64,000 bases of DNA from Cupriavidus pauculus (GCF_003854935.1 NZ_CP033969.1:3410001-3474000), one strand, 5' to 3'; shown: positions 54,415 through 63,296, counted from the stretch's first letter. A program made the numbers and translations. Notes: generated by a model not told the origin, from the letters alone.

Positions 54415-55299
54415 ATGTCCACCACCGCCACCGCCAACGCCAATCCGTCCCAGCAGGCCAAGTTCGAAGGCAGCGCCCAGTACGTTGCCACCGACGACCT
54501 GAAGCTCGCCGTCAACGCCGCGCGCACGCTGCAGCGGCCGCTGCTGATCAAGGGCGAGCCCGGCACCGGCAAGACCATGCTGGCCGAGGAAGTGGCCGCC
54601 GCGCTGGGCATGCCGCTGTTGCAGTGGCACATCAAGTCCACCACCAAGGCGCAGCAGGGCCTGTACGAGTACGACGCCGTGTCGCGCCTGCGCGACTCCC
54701 AGCTGGGAGACGACCGCGTGCACGACATCCGCAACTACATCGTCAAGGGCGTGCTCTGGCAGGCGTTCGAGGCCGACGCGCCCGTGGTGCTGCTGATCGA
54801 CGAGATCGACAAGGCCGACATCGAATTCCCGAACGACCTGCTGCGCGAACTGGACCGCATGGAGTTCTACGTCTACGAGACGCGCGAGCTGGTCAAGGCC
54901 CGCCACCGCCCGCTCGTGATCATCACGTCGAACAACGAGAAGGAGCTGCCCGACGCCTTCCTGCGCCGCTGCTTCTTCCACTACATCAAGTTCCCGGACG
55001 CCGAGACGATGCAGCAGATCGTCGACGTCCACTACCCCGGCATCAAGCGCGAACTGGTGGCCGCGGCGCTGGAGGCGTTCTACGAGATGCGCAACCTGCC
55101 GGGCCTGAAGAAGAAGCCGAGCACGTCGGAGCTGATCGACTGGCTCAAGCTGCTGATGGCCGAGGACATCCCGGCCGAGGCGCTGCGCAGCCCGGACCGC
55201 AAGGCCGCCATCCCGCCGCTGCACGGCGCGCTGCTCAAGAACGAGCAGGACGTGCACCTGTTCGAGCGGCTGGTGTTCATGAACCGCGCCAACCGCTGA
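54415..55299 (+). CDS. MoxR-family AAA+ ATPase
   Basis: A 294-residue AAA+ chaperone-like ATPase. Walker A is GEPGTGKT (about residues 47-54), Walker B LLIDEIDKAD, sensor 1 IITSNNEKELPDA and the arginine-finger region DAFLRRCFFHYI. MoxR proteins pair with von Willebrand factor A proteins to load metals or assemble enzyme complexes. Here the VWA partner lies one gene downstream, after an acetyltransferase. The three genes are 14 and 13 bases apart and surely form an operon. The client is unknown. Confidence 0.93.
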   Translation: MSTTATANANPSQQAKFEGSAQYVATDDLKLAVNAARTLQRPLLIKGEPGTGKTMLAEEVAAALGMPLLQWHIKSTTKAQQGLYEYDAVSRLRDSQLGDDRVHDIRNYIVKGVLWQAFEADAPVVLLIDEIDKADIEFPNDLLRELDRMEFYVYETRELVKARHRPLVIITSNNEKELPDAFLRRCFFHYIKFPDAETMQQIVDVHYPGIKRELVAAALEAFYEMRNLPGLKKKPSTSELIDWLKLLMAEDIPAEALRSPDRKAAIPPLHGALLKNEQDVHLFERLVFMNRANR

Positions 55300-55313
55300 G
55301 CGGAGCCGGCACG

Positions 55314-55907
55314 ATGACGAAGTTTGTCCAGCCCGTCACGCTGACCGGGCAACACGCCACGCTGGCGCCGCTGTCGACGGACCACCTGGCCGGCCTGCAG
55401 GCCGCCGCCGCCGATGGCGCGCTGCACCGGCTCTGGTACACCAGCGTGCCGGCGCCCGAGGCGATGGCCGCCGAGATCGAGCGCCGCCTGGGGCTGCAGG
55501 CGCAGGACACGATGCAGCCGTTTACGGTGCTGGACGCCGCCGGCCGCGTGGCCGGCATGACCACGTACATGAACATCGACGGCAAGCACCGCCGCGTCGA
55601 GATTGGTTCCACCTGGTACGCGCAGCGCGTGCAGCGCACCGCGCTGAACACCGAATGCAAGCTGATGCTGCTGCGCCACGCGTTCGAGACGCTGGACTGC
55701 ATCGCCGTGGAATTCCGCACGCACTGGATGAACCACCAGAGCCGCACGGCCATCGCCCGGCTGGGCGCCAGGCAGGACGGCGTGCTGCGCAACCACCAGC
55801 GCATGCCCGACGGGTCGTTCCGCGACACGGTGGTCTTCTCGATCATCGCCAGCGAGTGGCCGGCCGTGCGCGCCCACCTGCAATTCCAGCTCGACCGCCC
55901 GCGTTGA
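55314..55907 (+). CDS. GNAT-family N-acetyltransferase (RimJ/RimL-like)
   Basis: A 197-residue GNAT acetyltransferase. The fold elements are readable: VTLTGQHATLAPL at the start, VAGMTTYMNID and VEIGSTWYA in the core, the acetyl-CoA-binding helix TECKLMLLRHAFETL, and FRTHWMNHQSRTAIARLGARQDG, the typical RimJ/RimL-like end. There is no signal peptide. It lies between moxR and the VWA gene, with GGAGCC before the ATG. The target could be a protein or a small molecule. Confidence 0.9.
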   Translation: MTKFVQPVTLTGQHATLAPLSTDHLAGLQAAAADGALHRLWYTSVPAPEAMAAEIERRLGLQAQDTMQPFTVLDAAGRVAGMTTYMNIDGKHRRVEIGSTWYAQRVQRTALNTECKLMLLRHAFETLDCIAVEFRTHWMNHQSRTAIARLGARQDGVLRNHQRMPDGSFRDTVVFSIIASEWPAVRAHLQFQLDRPR

Positions 55908-55920
55908 TCGGAGGCCCGCC

Positions 55921-57096
55921 ATGCTGATCGACTTCTTCTTCTCGCTGCGCCACGCCAAGCTGCCCGTATCGGTCAAGGAATACCTGACGATGCTCGAAGC
56001 GCTGCGCGCCCAGGTGATCTCGCCGTCGATCGACGAGTTCTACTACCTGTCGCGCATGACGCTGGTCAAGGACGAGAAACATTTCGACAAGTTCGACCAG
56101 ACCTTCGCCGCGTACTTCCAGGGCGTGCAGAGCCTGGTGGACGGGAAGAGCGACATCCCGCTGGACTGGCTGCAGAAGACGCTGGAACGCGAGCTGTCGG
56201 CCGAGGAGAAGGCGAAGATCGAGGCCATGGGCGGCCTGGACAAGCTCATGGAGCGGCTCAGGCAGCTGCTGGACGAGCAGAAGGAAAAGCACGAGGGCGG
56301 CAACAAGTGGATCGGCACCGGGGGCACGTCGCCGTTCGGCCACGGCGGCTACAACCCCGAGGGCATCCGCATCGGCGGGCCGTCCAAGGGCAACCGCACC
56401 GCGATCAAGGTCTGGGAAAGCCGCGCCTACAAGGACTACGACGACCAGGTGGAACTGGGCACGCGCAACATCAAGGTGGCGCTGCGCCGGCTGCGCCGCT
56501 TTGCGCGCGAGGGCGCCGACACCGAGCTGGACCTGGACGACACCATCCACGCCACGGCCGCCAACGCCGGCCTGCTCGACATCAAGCTGCGGCCCGAGCG
56601 CCACAACAAGGTCAAGGTGCTGATGCTGATGGACGTGGGCGGCTCGATGGACGACCACATCAAGCGCGTGGAGGAGCTGTTCTCGGCCGCCAAGACCGAG
56701 TTCAAGCACCTGGAGTACTACTACTTCCACAACTGCCTGTACGACTACGTCTGGAAGAACAACCGGCGCCGCCACGCCGAAAAGATCGCCACGTGGGACC
56801 TGATGCACAAGTACACGCCCGACTACAAGGTGATCTTCGTCGGCGACGCGACGATGAGCCCCTACGAGATCCTGCAGCCGGGCGGATCGGTCGAGTACAA
56901 CAATCCGGAGGCCGGCGCGGTCTGGCTGAACCGGATGATCGAGCAGTTCCCGCGCTTCGTCTGGCTCAATCCCGAGCCGGAGGGCCTGTGGCAGTACCGC
57001 CAGTCGATCACGGTCATCAACCAGATCATGAAGAACCGGATGTATCCGGTAACGCTGGCCGGGCTGGAAGAAGCCATGAAGGTGCTGACCAAGTAA
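55921..57096 (+). CDS. CoxE-like VWA-domain protein
   Basis: A 391-residue soluble protein. The N-terminal half is helical (VSVKEYLTMLEALRAQV, FDQTFAAYFQGVQ). The von Willebrand A domain begins about residue 235 with VLMLMDVGGSMDDHI. The MIDAS motif is DVGGS, so the first Ser of the canonical DxSxS is Gly; later metal-site residues such as GDATMSPYE are present. This form is seen in CoxE-like partners of MoxR ATPases. It is the third gene of the MoxR operon. Confidence 0.88.
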   Translation: MLIDFFFSLRHAKLPVSVKEYLTMLEALRAQVISPSIDEFYYLSRMTLVKDEKHFDKFDQTFAAYFQGVQSLVDGKSDIPLDWLQKTLERELSAEEKAKIEAMGGLDKLMERLRQLLDEQKEKHEGGNKWIGTGGTSPFGHGGYNPEGIRIGGPSKGNRTAIKVWESRAYKDYDDQVELGTRNIKVALRRLRRFAREGADTELDLDDTIHATAANAGLLDIKLRPERHNKVKVLMLMDVGGSMDDHIKRVEELFSAAKTEFKHLEYYYFHNCLYDYVWKNNRRRHAEKIATWDLMHKYTPDYKVIFVGDATMSPYEILQPGGSVEYNNPEAGAVWLNRMIEQFPRFVWLNPEPEGLWQYRQSITVINQIMKNRMYPVTLAGLEEAMKVLTK

Positions 57097-57120
57097 CCGG
57101 GCACCGGGCCGCCCGCCCGG

Positions 57121-58023
57121 TCACGCGACGACGTCCACGCCTTCCATCACCCACTGCCGGAACGTCTGCAGCGCCGGCAGGTGCGCCTTCTGCTCCGGAT
57201 AGCACAGGTAATACCCCTTGCGGGCCAGCACGCGCGCCGGATGCGCGACGATCAGCGTGCCGGTGGCCAGTTCCTCCTCGATCAGGCAGCGCGGGATCAG
57301 CGCGATGCCCAGCCCCGACATGGCCGCCTGCGTGAGCAGCGTGAACTGGTCGAAGCGCGCGCCGGCCCAGGCTTCGCGCGTGGAGATGCCCAGCGCGGCC
57401 AGCCAGTCGGGCCACGCCTCGGGCACCGTCGTATGGTGCAGCAGCGGATAACGCAGCAGCGCCGCTGGCGTTTTGGCCACGCCGTCGGGCTCGTGCACGA
57501 GCAGGCCAGGCCGGCAGACCGGCAATACTTCGCGCCCAGTCATGTAGTCGGCCTGCGTGCCGGGCCAGACGCCGTCGCCAAAGCGGATGGCCGCGTCCAG
57601 ATCGGGCTGGGAAAAGTCGTAGCCCTGCGCGTGCGGCACGAATTCCAGGGTGACTTCGGGATGCCGGGCAAAGAACTGCGGCAGCCGGGGGATCAGCCAT
57701 TTGGCGCCCAGCGTCGGCATGCTGGCGATATGCAGGATGCCGCCGCGCCCCTGCCGCGCGATCAACTCCACGCTGGCCGACTCGATGGCCGCCAGGCTCG
57801 GGCCGATCCGCTCCAGGTAGCGGGCGCCGGCCTCGGTCAGCAGCAGCCGCTGGCGCACCCGCTCGAACAGCTCGACGCCCAGAAACGCCTCCAGGCTTCG
57901 TACCTGCTTGCTGACGGCGCCCTGCGTCACATGCAGCTCGCGGGCCGCCACCGTAAAACTGCTATGCCGCGCCGCCGCCTCGAAAGCCACCAGTTCGGTC
58001 ATCGACGGACATAAGCGCCGCAT
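57121..58023 (-). CDS. LysR-family transcriptional regulator (GcvA-like)
   Basis: A 300-residue LysR regulator. The helix-turn-helix is at about residues 8-65 (LVAFEAAARHSSFTVAARELHVTQGAVSKQVRSLE). The effector domain resembles the GcvA subgroup with DLDAAIRFGDGVWPG and GLGIALIPRCLIEEEL. It is divergent from the Bug-type gene and convergent with the MoxR operon, so it probably controls the Bug/amidohydrolase pair. A/T-rich DNA near 58035-58075 could hold its binding site; I could not define a clear T-N11-A repeat. Confidence 0.9.
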   Translation of the reverse strand: MRRLCPSMTELVAFEAAARHSSFTVAARELHVTQGAVSKQVRSLEAFLGVELFERVRQRLLLTEAGARYLERIGPSLAAIESASVELIARQGRGGILHIASMPTLGAKWLIPRLPQFFARHPEVTLEFVPHAQGYDFSQPDLDAAIRFGDGVWPGTQADYMTGREVLPVCRPGLLVHEPDGVAKTPAALLRYPLLHHTTVPEAWPDWLAALGISTREAWAGARFDQFTLLTQAAMSGLGIALIPRCLIEEELATGTLIVAHPARVLARKGYYLCYPEQKAHLPALQTFRQWVMEGVDVVA

Positions 58024-58236
58024 GATGCACTCCTACTTCAATACCAAATGGAATGAGCCTGGGATTTTAAATCGTTTGCCAGCCGCGTGCTCGGGCGCGC
58101 AGAATCGAAAAGCGCTCGACACATGGATTTCCTACGATGCCGATGGGCCCGCCGGCCCGCCGCGTCCCGCGATCCATCCGGTCGCCAGGTCCGCCAGAGA
58201 CCGTCCTTCCTCTCTTCTTTCAACGGAATCCCTTCG

Positions 58237-59220
58237 ATGCAACGCCGTCCCCTGCTGAAAGTCCTTGCCGCCGCCACCGCCTTCGCGGCCGCCAGCCTGA
58301 CCCTGCCCGCCTTTGCCGAGGGCTATCCGACCAAGCCGATCACGCTCGTCGTGCCGTTCCCGGCCGGCGGCACTACCGACATCGTCGCGCGCATCGTGGC
58401 CGACAAGCTCGGCCAGCAACTGGGCCAGGCCGTGGTCGTGGACAACCGCGGCGGCGCCGGCGGCAGCATCGGCACGGGCTACCTGGCCAAGGCCGCGCCG
58501 GACGGCTACACGCTCGGCATCGCCACCGCATCGACGCACGGCATCAACCCGGCCGTCTACCCGCGCCTGCAGTACGACGCGACCAAGGATTTCACGACGA
58601 TCACGAACCTGGCCTCGGTGCCGAACGTGATGAGCATCAACCCGGCGGTCAAGGCCACCGACATGAAGTCGTTCATCGCGCTGGCCAAGTCCGAGCCGAA
58701 CAAGCTGGCCTATGGCTCGGCCGGCAACGGCAGCGTGTCGCACATGATGGGCGAGCTGTTCAAGATGAGCAGCAAGACCGAACTGCTGCACGTGCCGTAC
58801 AAGGGTGTGGGCCCGGCGCTGAACGACGCGCTGGCCGGCCAGGTCCAGATCCTGTTCGACAACCTGCCGTCGTCGCTGCCATTCATCGAAGGCGGCAAGC
58901 TGCGCGCGCTGGCCGTGGCCGCCCCGAAGCGCGTGGCCGCCCTGCCGAACGTGCCTACCTTTGCCGAACTGGGCTTGCCCGAGGTCAATGACGCCGCCTG
59001 GTTTGGCCTGATCGCCCCGGCCAAGCTGCCGGCCGACATCCAGGCCAAGCTGAACGCGGCCGCGATCAAGGTGCTGGCCATGCCCGAGGTCAAGGCCAAG
59101 CTGGAAAAGCTCGGCGCGACCCCGGTGGGCGACACGCCGCAGCACTTCGCGCAGCAGATCACCGCCGAGGTGGCCAAGAACAAGAAGGTGGCCGCCGCCG
59201 CCAAGATCTCGCTCGACTAA
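58237..59220 (+). CDS. Bug-type periplasmic solute-binding protein (TctC family)
   Basis: A 327-residue periplasmic receptor of the tripartite tricarboxylate transporter family. A signal peptide (about residues 1-27, ending PAFAEG) is followed by YPTKPITLVVPFPAGGTTDIVAR, the characteristic first strand. VVVDNRGGAGGSIGTGYLAKA and GVGPALNDALAGQVQILFDNL are also typical. Bug proteins are very numerous in Cupriavidus and Bordetella and often lack cognate membrane genes, as here. The ligand is unknown, but the next gene suggests an acylated amino acid or dicarboxylate (inference). Confidence 0.93.
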   Translation: MQRRPLLKVLAAATAFAAASLTLPAFAEGYPTKPITLVVPFPAGGTTDIVARIVADKLGQQLGQAVVVDNRGGAGGSIGTGYLAKAAPDGYTLGIATASTHGINPAVYPRLQYDATKDFTTITNLASVPNVMSINPAVKATDMKSFIALAKSEPNKLAYGSAGNGSVSHMMGELFKMSSKTELLHVPYKGVGPALNDALAGQVQILFDNLPSSLPFIEGGKLRALAVAAPKRVAALPNVPTFAELGLPEVNDAAWFGLIAPAKLPADIQAKLNAAAIKVLAMPEVKAKLEKLGATPVGDTPQHFAQQITAEVAKNKKVAAAAKISLD

Positions 59221-59244
59221 CCCGATCCACGACTGGCAGTCCGT

Positions 59245-60117
59245 ATGACCGAAGCAGACCGAAAGACCGCGGAAAGCCCGTACTTCCTGCAGATGCCGGA
59301 AGGCGAGTGCGGCCCGCTCTTTCTTGATTCCCCGCATAGCTGCACCACGTACCCGGCCGATTTTCGCTTTGCGGCCAACCTGCCCCTGCCGCTGCTGCGG
59401 CAGGCGGAAGACACGTTCGTGGACGAGCTCTACGCCGGCGCGCCCGCGCGCGGCATTCCGCTGCTGGCCGCCGGCTTTCCGCGCAGCTACCTCGACGCCA
59501 ACCGCGGCCTGACGGAAATTGACGAGGCGCTGCTGGACGCGCCGTGGCCGGGCCTGAAGCAGGAAACGTCCAAGACGCGCCTGGGCAAGGGCCTGGTCTG
59601 GCGCGTGCTGGACACCGGCGAGCCGATCTACGACCGCAAGCTCGGCGTGGCCGAGCTGCAGGCGCGCATCGACACGTACTACCTGCCGTACTACGCCCAG
59701 CTGCAGCGGCTGTCGGACGCGGCCGTGGCGCGCCACGGGCATATGTTCCACATCAATTGCCACTCGATGCCCAGCGAGGCCGCTAAGTTTGCGACCGAGC
59801 ATCCGGGGCTGCAGCATCCGGACTTCGTCGTGGGCGACCGCGACGGCACCACCTGCGACACCCGGTTCACCGACCGCGTGGAGGCCGTGCTCAAGGAGAT
59901 GGGCTACGACGTGTGGCGCAACCACCCGTACAAGGGCGTGGAGATCGTGCGCGTGGTGGGCCAGCCGCAGGCCAGCCGCCACAGCCTGCAGCTGGAGGTC
60001 AACCGCAAGCTCTACATGGACGAGGTGGGGCTGGCAAAATCGGCCGGCTTCGACAAGCTCCAGCGCGACCTCGACGCGCTGATGGACGACCTGCTGCGCT
60101 TCGCGCGCACGTTCTGA
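59245..60117 (+). CDS. N-formylglutamate amidohydrolase-family protein
   Basis: A 290-residue member of the N-formylglutamate amidohydrolase (HutG-like) family. Typical elements are LDSPHSCTTYPADF near the start, DTFVDELYAG, PRSYLDANRG and HMFHINCHSMP, with likely metal-binding His residues, then DGTTCDTRFTD and NHPYKGVEIVR. The enzyme would cleave an N-acyl or N-formyl amino acid. It starts 24 bases after the Bug gene and is likely co-transcribed. No other hut genes are near, so histidine degradation is not implied. Confidence 0.88.
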   Translation: MTEADRKTAESPYFLQMPEGECGPLFLDSPHSCTTYPADFRFAANLPLPLLRQAEDTFVDELYAGAPARGIPLLAAGFPRSYLDANRGLTEIDEALLDAPWPGLKQETSKTRLGKGLVWRVLDTGEPIYDRKLGVAELQARIDTYYLPYYAQLQRLSDAAVARHGHMFHINCHSMPSEAAKFATEHPGLQHPDFVVGDRDGTTCDTRFTDRVEAVLKEMGYDVWRNHPYKGVEIVRVVGQPQASRHSLQLEVNRKLYMDEVGLAKSAGFDKLQRDLDALMDDLLRFARTF

Positions 60118-60137
60118 CCGGCGGTCATCGACGGAAC

Positions 60138-60156
60138 GGGCGCCGCAAGGGCGCCC
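60138..60156 (+). terminator. Possible terminator hairpin
   Basis: GGGCGCC (60138-60144) and GGCGCCC (60150-60156) form a stem with a five-base loop after the amidohydrolase gene. There is no T run, so it is only a weak candidate. Confidence 0.35.
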
Positions 60157-60329
60157 GCTGCACACTCCGGGACACGCTGCATGCGTGTCTCGGGGTTCCT
60201 CTCAGTTGCAACATCCCGGACACTTCTGCTATTGCGCGCGGATAATCGCATCCAATGCGCGCAAGATGTAAGCAATTAGAACGAAGGGTAACAACATTTA
60301 GGAACTTCACGGCGGGGGATTCCTCTATC

Positions 60330-60383
60330 ATGGCAATCCTTCACCCACCCTCCTTGCTTGCACGAGCAAAGACGTTCCCGTGA
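60330..60383 (+). CDS. Possible 17-codon upstream ORF before the lipoprotein gene
   Basis: The frame encodes MAILHPPSLLARAKTFP and its TGA (60381-60383) overlaps the GTG start at 60380. The lipoprotein has only a weak ribosome site, so coupling is conceivable. Nothing else supports it. Confidence 0.22.
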   Translation: MAILHPPSLLARAKTFP

Positions 60384-61147
60384 TCAGACGAATTTCCGAA
60401 CTGTTTGGCAGCCAGCTCCGCATGCTGACTGCCGCAGTGGCAGGCGCCATCGCGCTGGCCGGCTGCGCCACCGCGCCGACCGACGACAACGCCACGGCCG
60501 CCACGCCGGCCGCTTCGCCCACCGCCACACCCGCCACCGCGCCCACCCCGGCATCGGCCGTCAAGCCGCCTCCGATCGTCAACAAGACGCCACCGCCGAC
60601 CACCACGGTCACCCTGCCCGACAAGGGCCGCGTCAGCCTGGCCGAGTACCGGACCCAGATGCGCCAGCAGTTGATGAAATCGGAAAATGCCGCGGCCGAT
60701 GTGGCCGACTGCGCCGCCCACGCGAGCTGGGTGGTGCCGCGATCGGCCACCTACGACGCCCTGAAGATTCCCACCGGCGCGCTGTCCGCCGGCCAGGCCA
60801 TGGAAGAACGCTGGGAAGGCCGCTTCTCGCCCGGCAAGCAGGCCGTGCCGGTCAGCTCCGTGGTCACGTTCAACGCCACCGCGCACAAGCGCCGCGGCGA
60901 GGCCCAATGGCAGCCCGTGCGCGTCCGCTGCGGCTACAACGACGGCATGATGCTCGCGTACGAACTGCTGGACAGCAACGGCGACACGATCATCGAACCC
61001 GCCGCCGCACCGGCCGTGGCCACGTCGGCCACGCAGAGCAAGAAGAAAGGCAAGAGCAGCGCCAAGTCGACGACATCGAAGTCGAAGGCCAAGTCGACGT
61101 CATCGACGAAGAACTCGGCGTCGTCGAAGACGAAGAAGAAGCAGTAG
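60380..61147 (+). CDS. Lipoprotein with Lys/Ser-rich tail (possible BspC domain)
   Basis: A 255-residue lipoprotein. The lipobox is AIALAGC (Cys29), followed by an Ala/Thr/Pro-rich linker (about 30-75). The central domain (about 80-190) has SENAAADVADCAAHASWVVP, YDALKIPTGALSAGQ and RRGEAQWQPVRVRCGYNDG. Two Cys may form a disulfide. The family is probably the BspC-domain group of unknown function, though I am not certain. The last 45 residues are almost only Lys, Ser, Thr and Ala, unusual for an exported protein. The start is GTG 60380; a shorter start at 60422 is possible. Confidence 0.68.
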   Translation: MIRRISELFGSQLRMLTAAVAGAIALAGCATAPTDDNATAATPAASPTATPATAPTPASAVKPPPIVNKTPPPTTTVTLPDKGRVSLAEYRTQMRQQLMKSENAAADVADCAAHASWVVPRSATYDALKIPTGALSAGQAMEERWEGRFSPGKQAVPVSSVVTFNATAHKRRGEAQWQPVRVRCGYNDGMMLAYELLDSNGDTIIEPAAAPAVATSATQSKKKGKSSAKSTTSKSKAKSTSSTKNSASSKTKKKQ

Positions 61148-61157
61148 CTTTGTCGCT

Positions 61158-61183
61158 CCCCTCTCCCGCACGCGGGAGAGGGG
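61158..61183. repeat. Intergenic inverted repeat, copy 5
   Basis: CCCCTCTCCCGC (61158-61169) and GCGGGAGAGGGG (61172-61183) around AC, ten bases after the lipoprotein stop. Confidence 0.8.
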
Positions 61184-61252
61184 CCGCGGGTAAGGGCAAG
61201 CGGCTCAAGTTGCCGACCACAGCAATCTGAAACGCCGGGCCCGCACCCCCAA

Positions 61253-61279
61253 CCCGTCTCCCACCGTGTGGGAGACGGG
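61253..61279. repeat. Intergenic inverted repeat, copy 6 with compensatory changes
   Basis: CCCGTCTCCCAC (61253-61264) and GTGGGAGACGGG (61268-61279) are perfect arms around CGT. Relative to the other copies both arms differ at two positions, and the changes keep the pairing. Confidence 0.78.
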
Positions 61280-61301
61280 AGCAAACCATCCTGAATCTTT
61301 C

Positions 61302-62444
61302 CTAGCCTAGATACTCCAGCACCGCCTGCAGCATTGCCGTGCCCAGCAGCGCGCTGCGCGCGCCGTTCCAGCCCACTTCCGGGTCCGGCAGGTCGGCGTT
61401 GTCCTTGAACGGCATTTCCAGCGTCAGCGCCAGGCAGCCGAAGGTGTGGCCGATGTACTTCGAGGCCAGCTTCAGCGCGTCGGCGTTGTACTTGCTGGCC
61501 GCGTAGCCGTGCACGTCCTGGAAATCGGGCGAGACGCGCTTGAATGCATCGATGAAGCGCGACTGCTGCGCGCGCTGGGCCTCGGTGAAGCCGGGCAGCA
61601 TCTCGCTGCCGGCCACGAAGTTGTAGGGCAGCGCCTCGTCGCCGTGGATGTCGAAGAACAGGTCCACGCCGGTCCGTTCGATGGCGCGGCGCACGTGGTA
61701 GACCTCGGGGCTGGTCTCCAGGCTCGGCTGCATCCATTCACGATTCAGGTTCGCGCCGGCCGCGTTGGTCCGCAGGTTGCCGCGCGACGACCCGTCCGGG
61801 TTCATGTTCGGCACGATGTGGAACACCGCGCGCTCCAGCAGCTTGCGCGCCACCGGGTCACCGTGCCACGTGCCGGTGCCGGTCAGACGCTGCAGCACGC
61901 CTTCGCAGAACCATTCGGCCATGCTCTCGCCCGGGTGCTGGCGCGCAATCATCCAGACGGTCTTCTTGCCCGGCCCGGGCTCGCCCAGCGTCACGCAGGT
62001 CAGGTCGCGGCCGTCCACGGTGCTGCCCAGGTGCGACAGCCTGGCCACCGGCGAGCGCTGGCACGACGCCAGCAGCGCCAGGTGACGCTCATCGGAATAC
62101 GGCTCGAAATAGGCAAACCAGACGCTGTCGTGCGACGGCGTGAAGTCGACGGTCATGGTCTGGCCGTCGTACTGGGTCGGCACGCGGAACCAGTGCGCGC
62201 GGTCGTACGACGCCACGGCGCGATAGTCGCGCCAGCCGTCCGGGTACGTGCACTCGCCCGCGTTCAGGAACCGCAGCCGGCAGGCCTGCCCGGCCGCGCC
62301 CTGCAGCCGGAAGTGGAACCACTGGCGAAAGTCGGCGTGGGAATCGGCGCGGATGCGCAGGCGGATGTCGTCGGCGCGGTCGATCGATTCGACTTCGATC
62401 GCGCCGGAATCGAACATTGACGAGATATGGAGTGCCGAGGTCAT
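61302..62444 (-). CDS. M14-family zinc carboxypeptidase (cytosolic carboxypeptidase-like)
   Basis: A 380-residue enzyme of the M14 family, close to the cytosolic carboxypeptidase/AGBL branch. The N-terminal beta domain (about residues 1-125) ends in WFAYFEPYSDERH. The zinc motif HxxE is in RQHPGESMAEWF, the third ligand His is in FDIHGDEALPYN, the substrate-binding NMNPDGSSRGN and LNREW are present, and the catalytic Glu is in LTLEMPFKDN. There is no signal peptide. Substrates of bacterial members are mostly unknown. It lies 26 bases after yaaA on the same strand. Confidence 0.9.
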   Translation of the reverse strand: MTSALHISSMFDSGAIEVESIDRADDIRLRIRADSHADFRQWFHFRLQGAAGQACRLRFLNAGECTYPDGWRDYRAVASYDRAHWFRVPTQYDGQTMTVDFTPSHDSVWFAYFEPYSDERHLALLASCQRSPVARLSHLGSTVDGRDLTCVTLGEPGPGKKTVWMIARQHPGESMAEWFCEGVLQRLTGTGTWHGDPVARKLLERAVFHIVPNMNPDGSSRGNLRTNAAGANLNREWMQPSLETSPEVYHVRRAIERTGVDLFFDIHGDEALPYNFVAGSEMLPGFTEAQRAQQSRFIDAFKRVSPDFQDVHGYAASKYNADALKLASKYIGHTFGCLALTLEMPFKDNADLPDPEVGWNGARSALLGTAMLQAVLEYLG

Positions 62445-62470
62445 GGGGATAGGGTCCTGTTTGTCTCGGG

Positions 62471-63256
62471 TCAGTCTTCCAGGCGGCGGCGGAACACCCA
62501 GCGCGCGTCGTCCGAGGCGGCCTTGTCGAAAGCGTAGCCGTCCTCGTTGAAGCGCTTGAGCCGGGTGGCGTCGGTCACGCGGTGCGTGACCGCGTAGCGT
62601 GCCATCGTACCGCGCGCCCGCTTGGCATGGAACGAGATGATCTTGTAGCGGCCGCCCTTCCAGTCCTCGAACACGGGCGTGATGACCCGCGCGTCGAGCA
62701 CCTTCGGACGCACCACCTTGAAATATTCCTCGGACGCCAGGTTCACCAGCGTCGGCGCGCCCTCGTGCTTGAGCGCGGCCATGTCCTTGTTGAGCAGCTG
62801 GGTGACGTCGTCGCCCCAGAACGCGTACAGGTCGCGGCCGGCGGCGTTGTCCAGCCGGGTGCCCATTTCCAGCCGGTAGGGCTGCATCCAGTCCATCGGC
62901 CGCAGCAGGCCGTACAGCCCGGACAGGATGCGCAGGTGCTTCTGCGCGAACGCCAGGTCGTCGGTGGACAGCGATTTCGCGTCCAGCCCGTCGTAGACGT
63001 CGCCGTTGAACGCCAGCACCGCCTGCTTGCTGTTGGCGGCCGTGAACTCGGGCGACCAGTCGGCGTAGCGGGTCACGTTGAGCACGGCGAGCTTGTCGGA
63101 GATGTCCATCAGCGACGCCACGTCCTGCGGCGCCAGCTTGCGCAGGCGGTCGATCAACGTGGCCGAACGGTCGATGAAACGCGGCATCGTGTGGGTCTTG
63201 ACGCGCGGCGGTGTCTCGTAGTCCAGGGACTTGGCGGGAGACAGGACGATGAGCAT
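62471..63256 (-). CDS. yaaA: Peroxide stress protein YaaA
   Basis: A 261-residue member of the YaaA/DUF328 family, which in E. coli lowers free iron during peroxide stress and binds DNA. The family pattern is complete: [16 protein letters not shown] at the start, [52 protein letters not shown] and the C-terminal [15 protein letters not shown]. The ATG at 63256 gives the standard N-terminus. It is divergent from the PIN-domain gene, with only 40 bases between the starts. Confidence 0.95.
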   Translation of the reverse strand: MLIVLSPAKSLDYETPPRVKTHTMPRFIDRSATLIDRLRKLAPQDVASLMDISDKLAVLNVTRYADWSPEFTAANSKQAVLAFNGDVYDGLDAKSLSTDDLAFAQKHLRILSGLYGLLRPMDWMQPYRLEMGTRLDNAAGRDLYAFWGDDVTQLLNKDMAALKHEGAPTLVNLASEEYFKVVRPKVLDARVITPVFEDWKGGRYKIISFHAKRARGTMARYAVTHRVTDATRLKRFNEDGYAFDKAASDDARWVFRRRLED

Positions 63257-63296
63257 GGCAAAATCGCGGGCAGAAACAAAGCTGAGATTGTAGCGA

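Noticed and set aside
60120-60379. Coding gene in the gap before the lipoprotein
   Set aside because: Short frames only, with no ribosome site and no recognisable product apart from the 17-codon frame noted separately.
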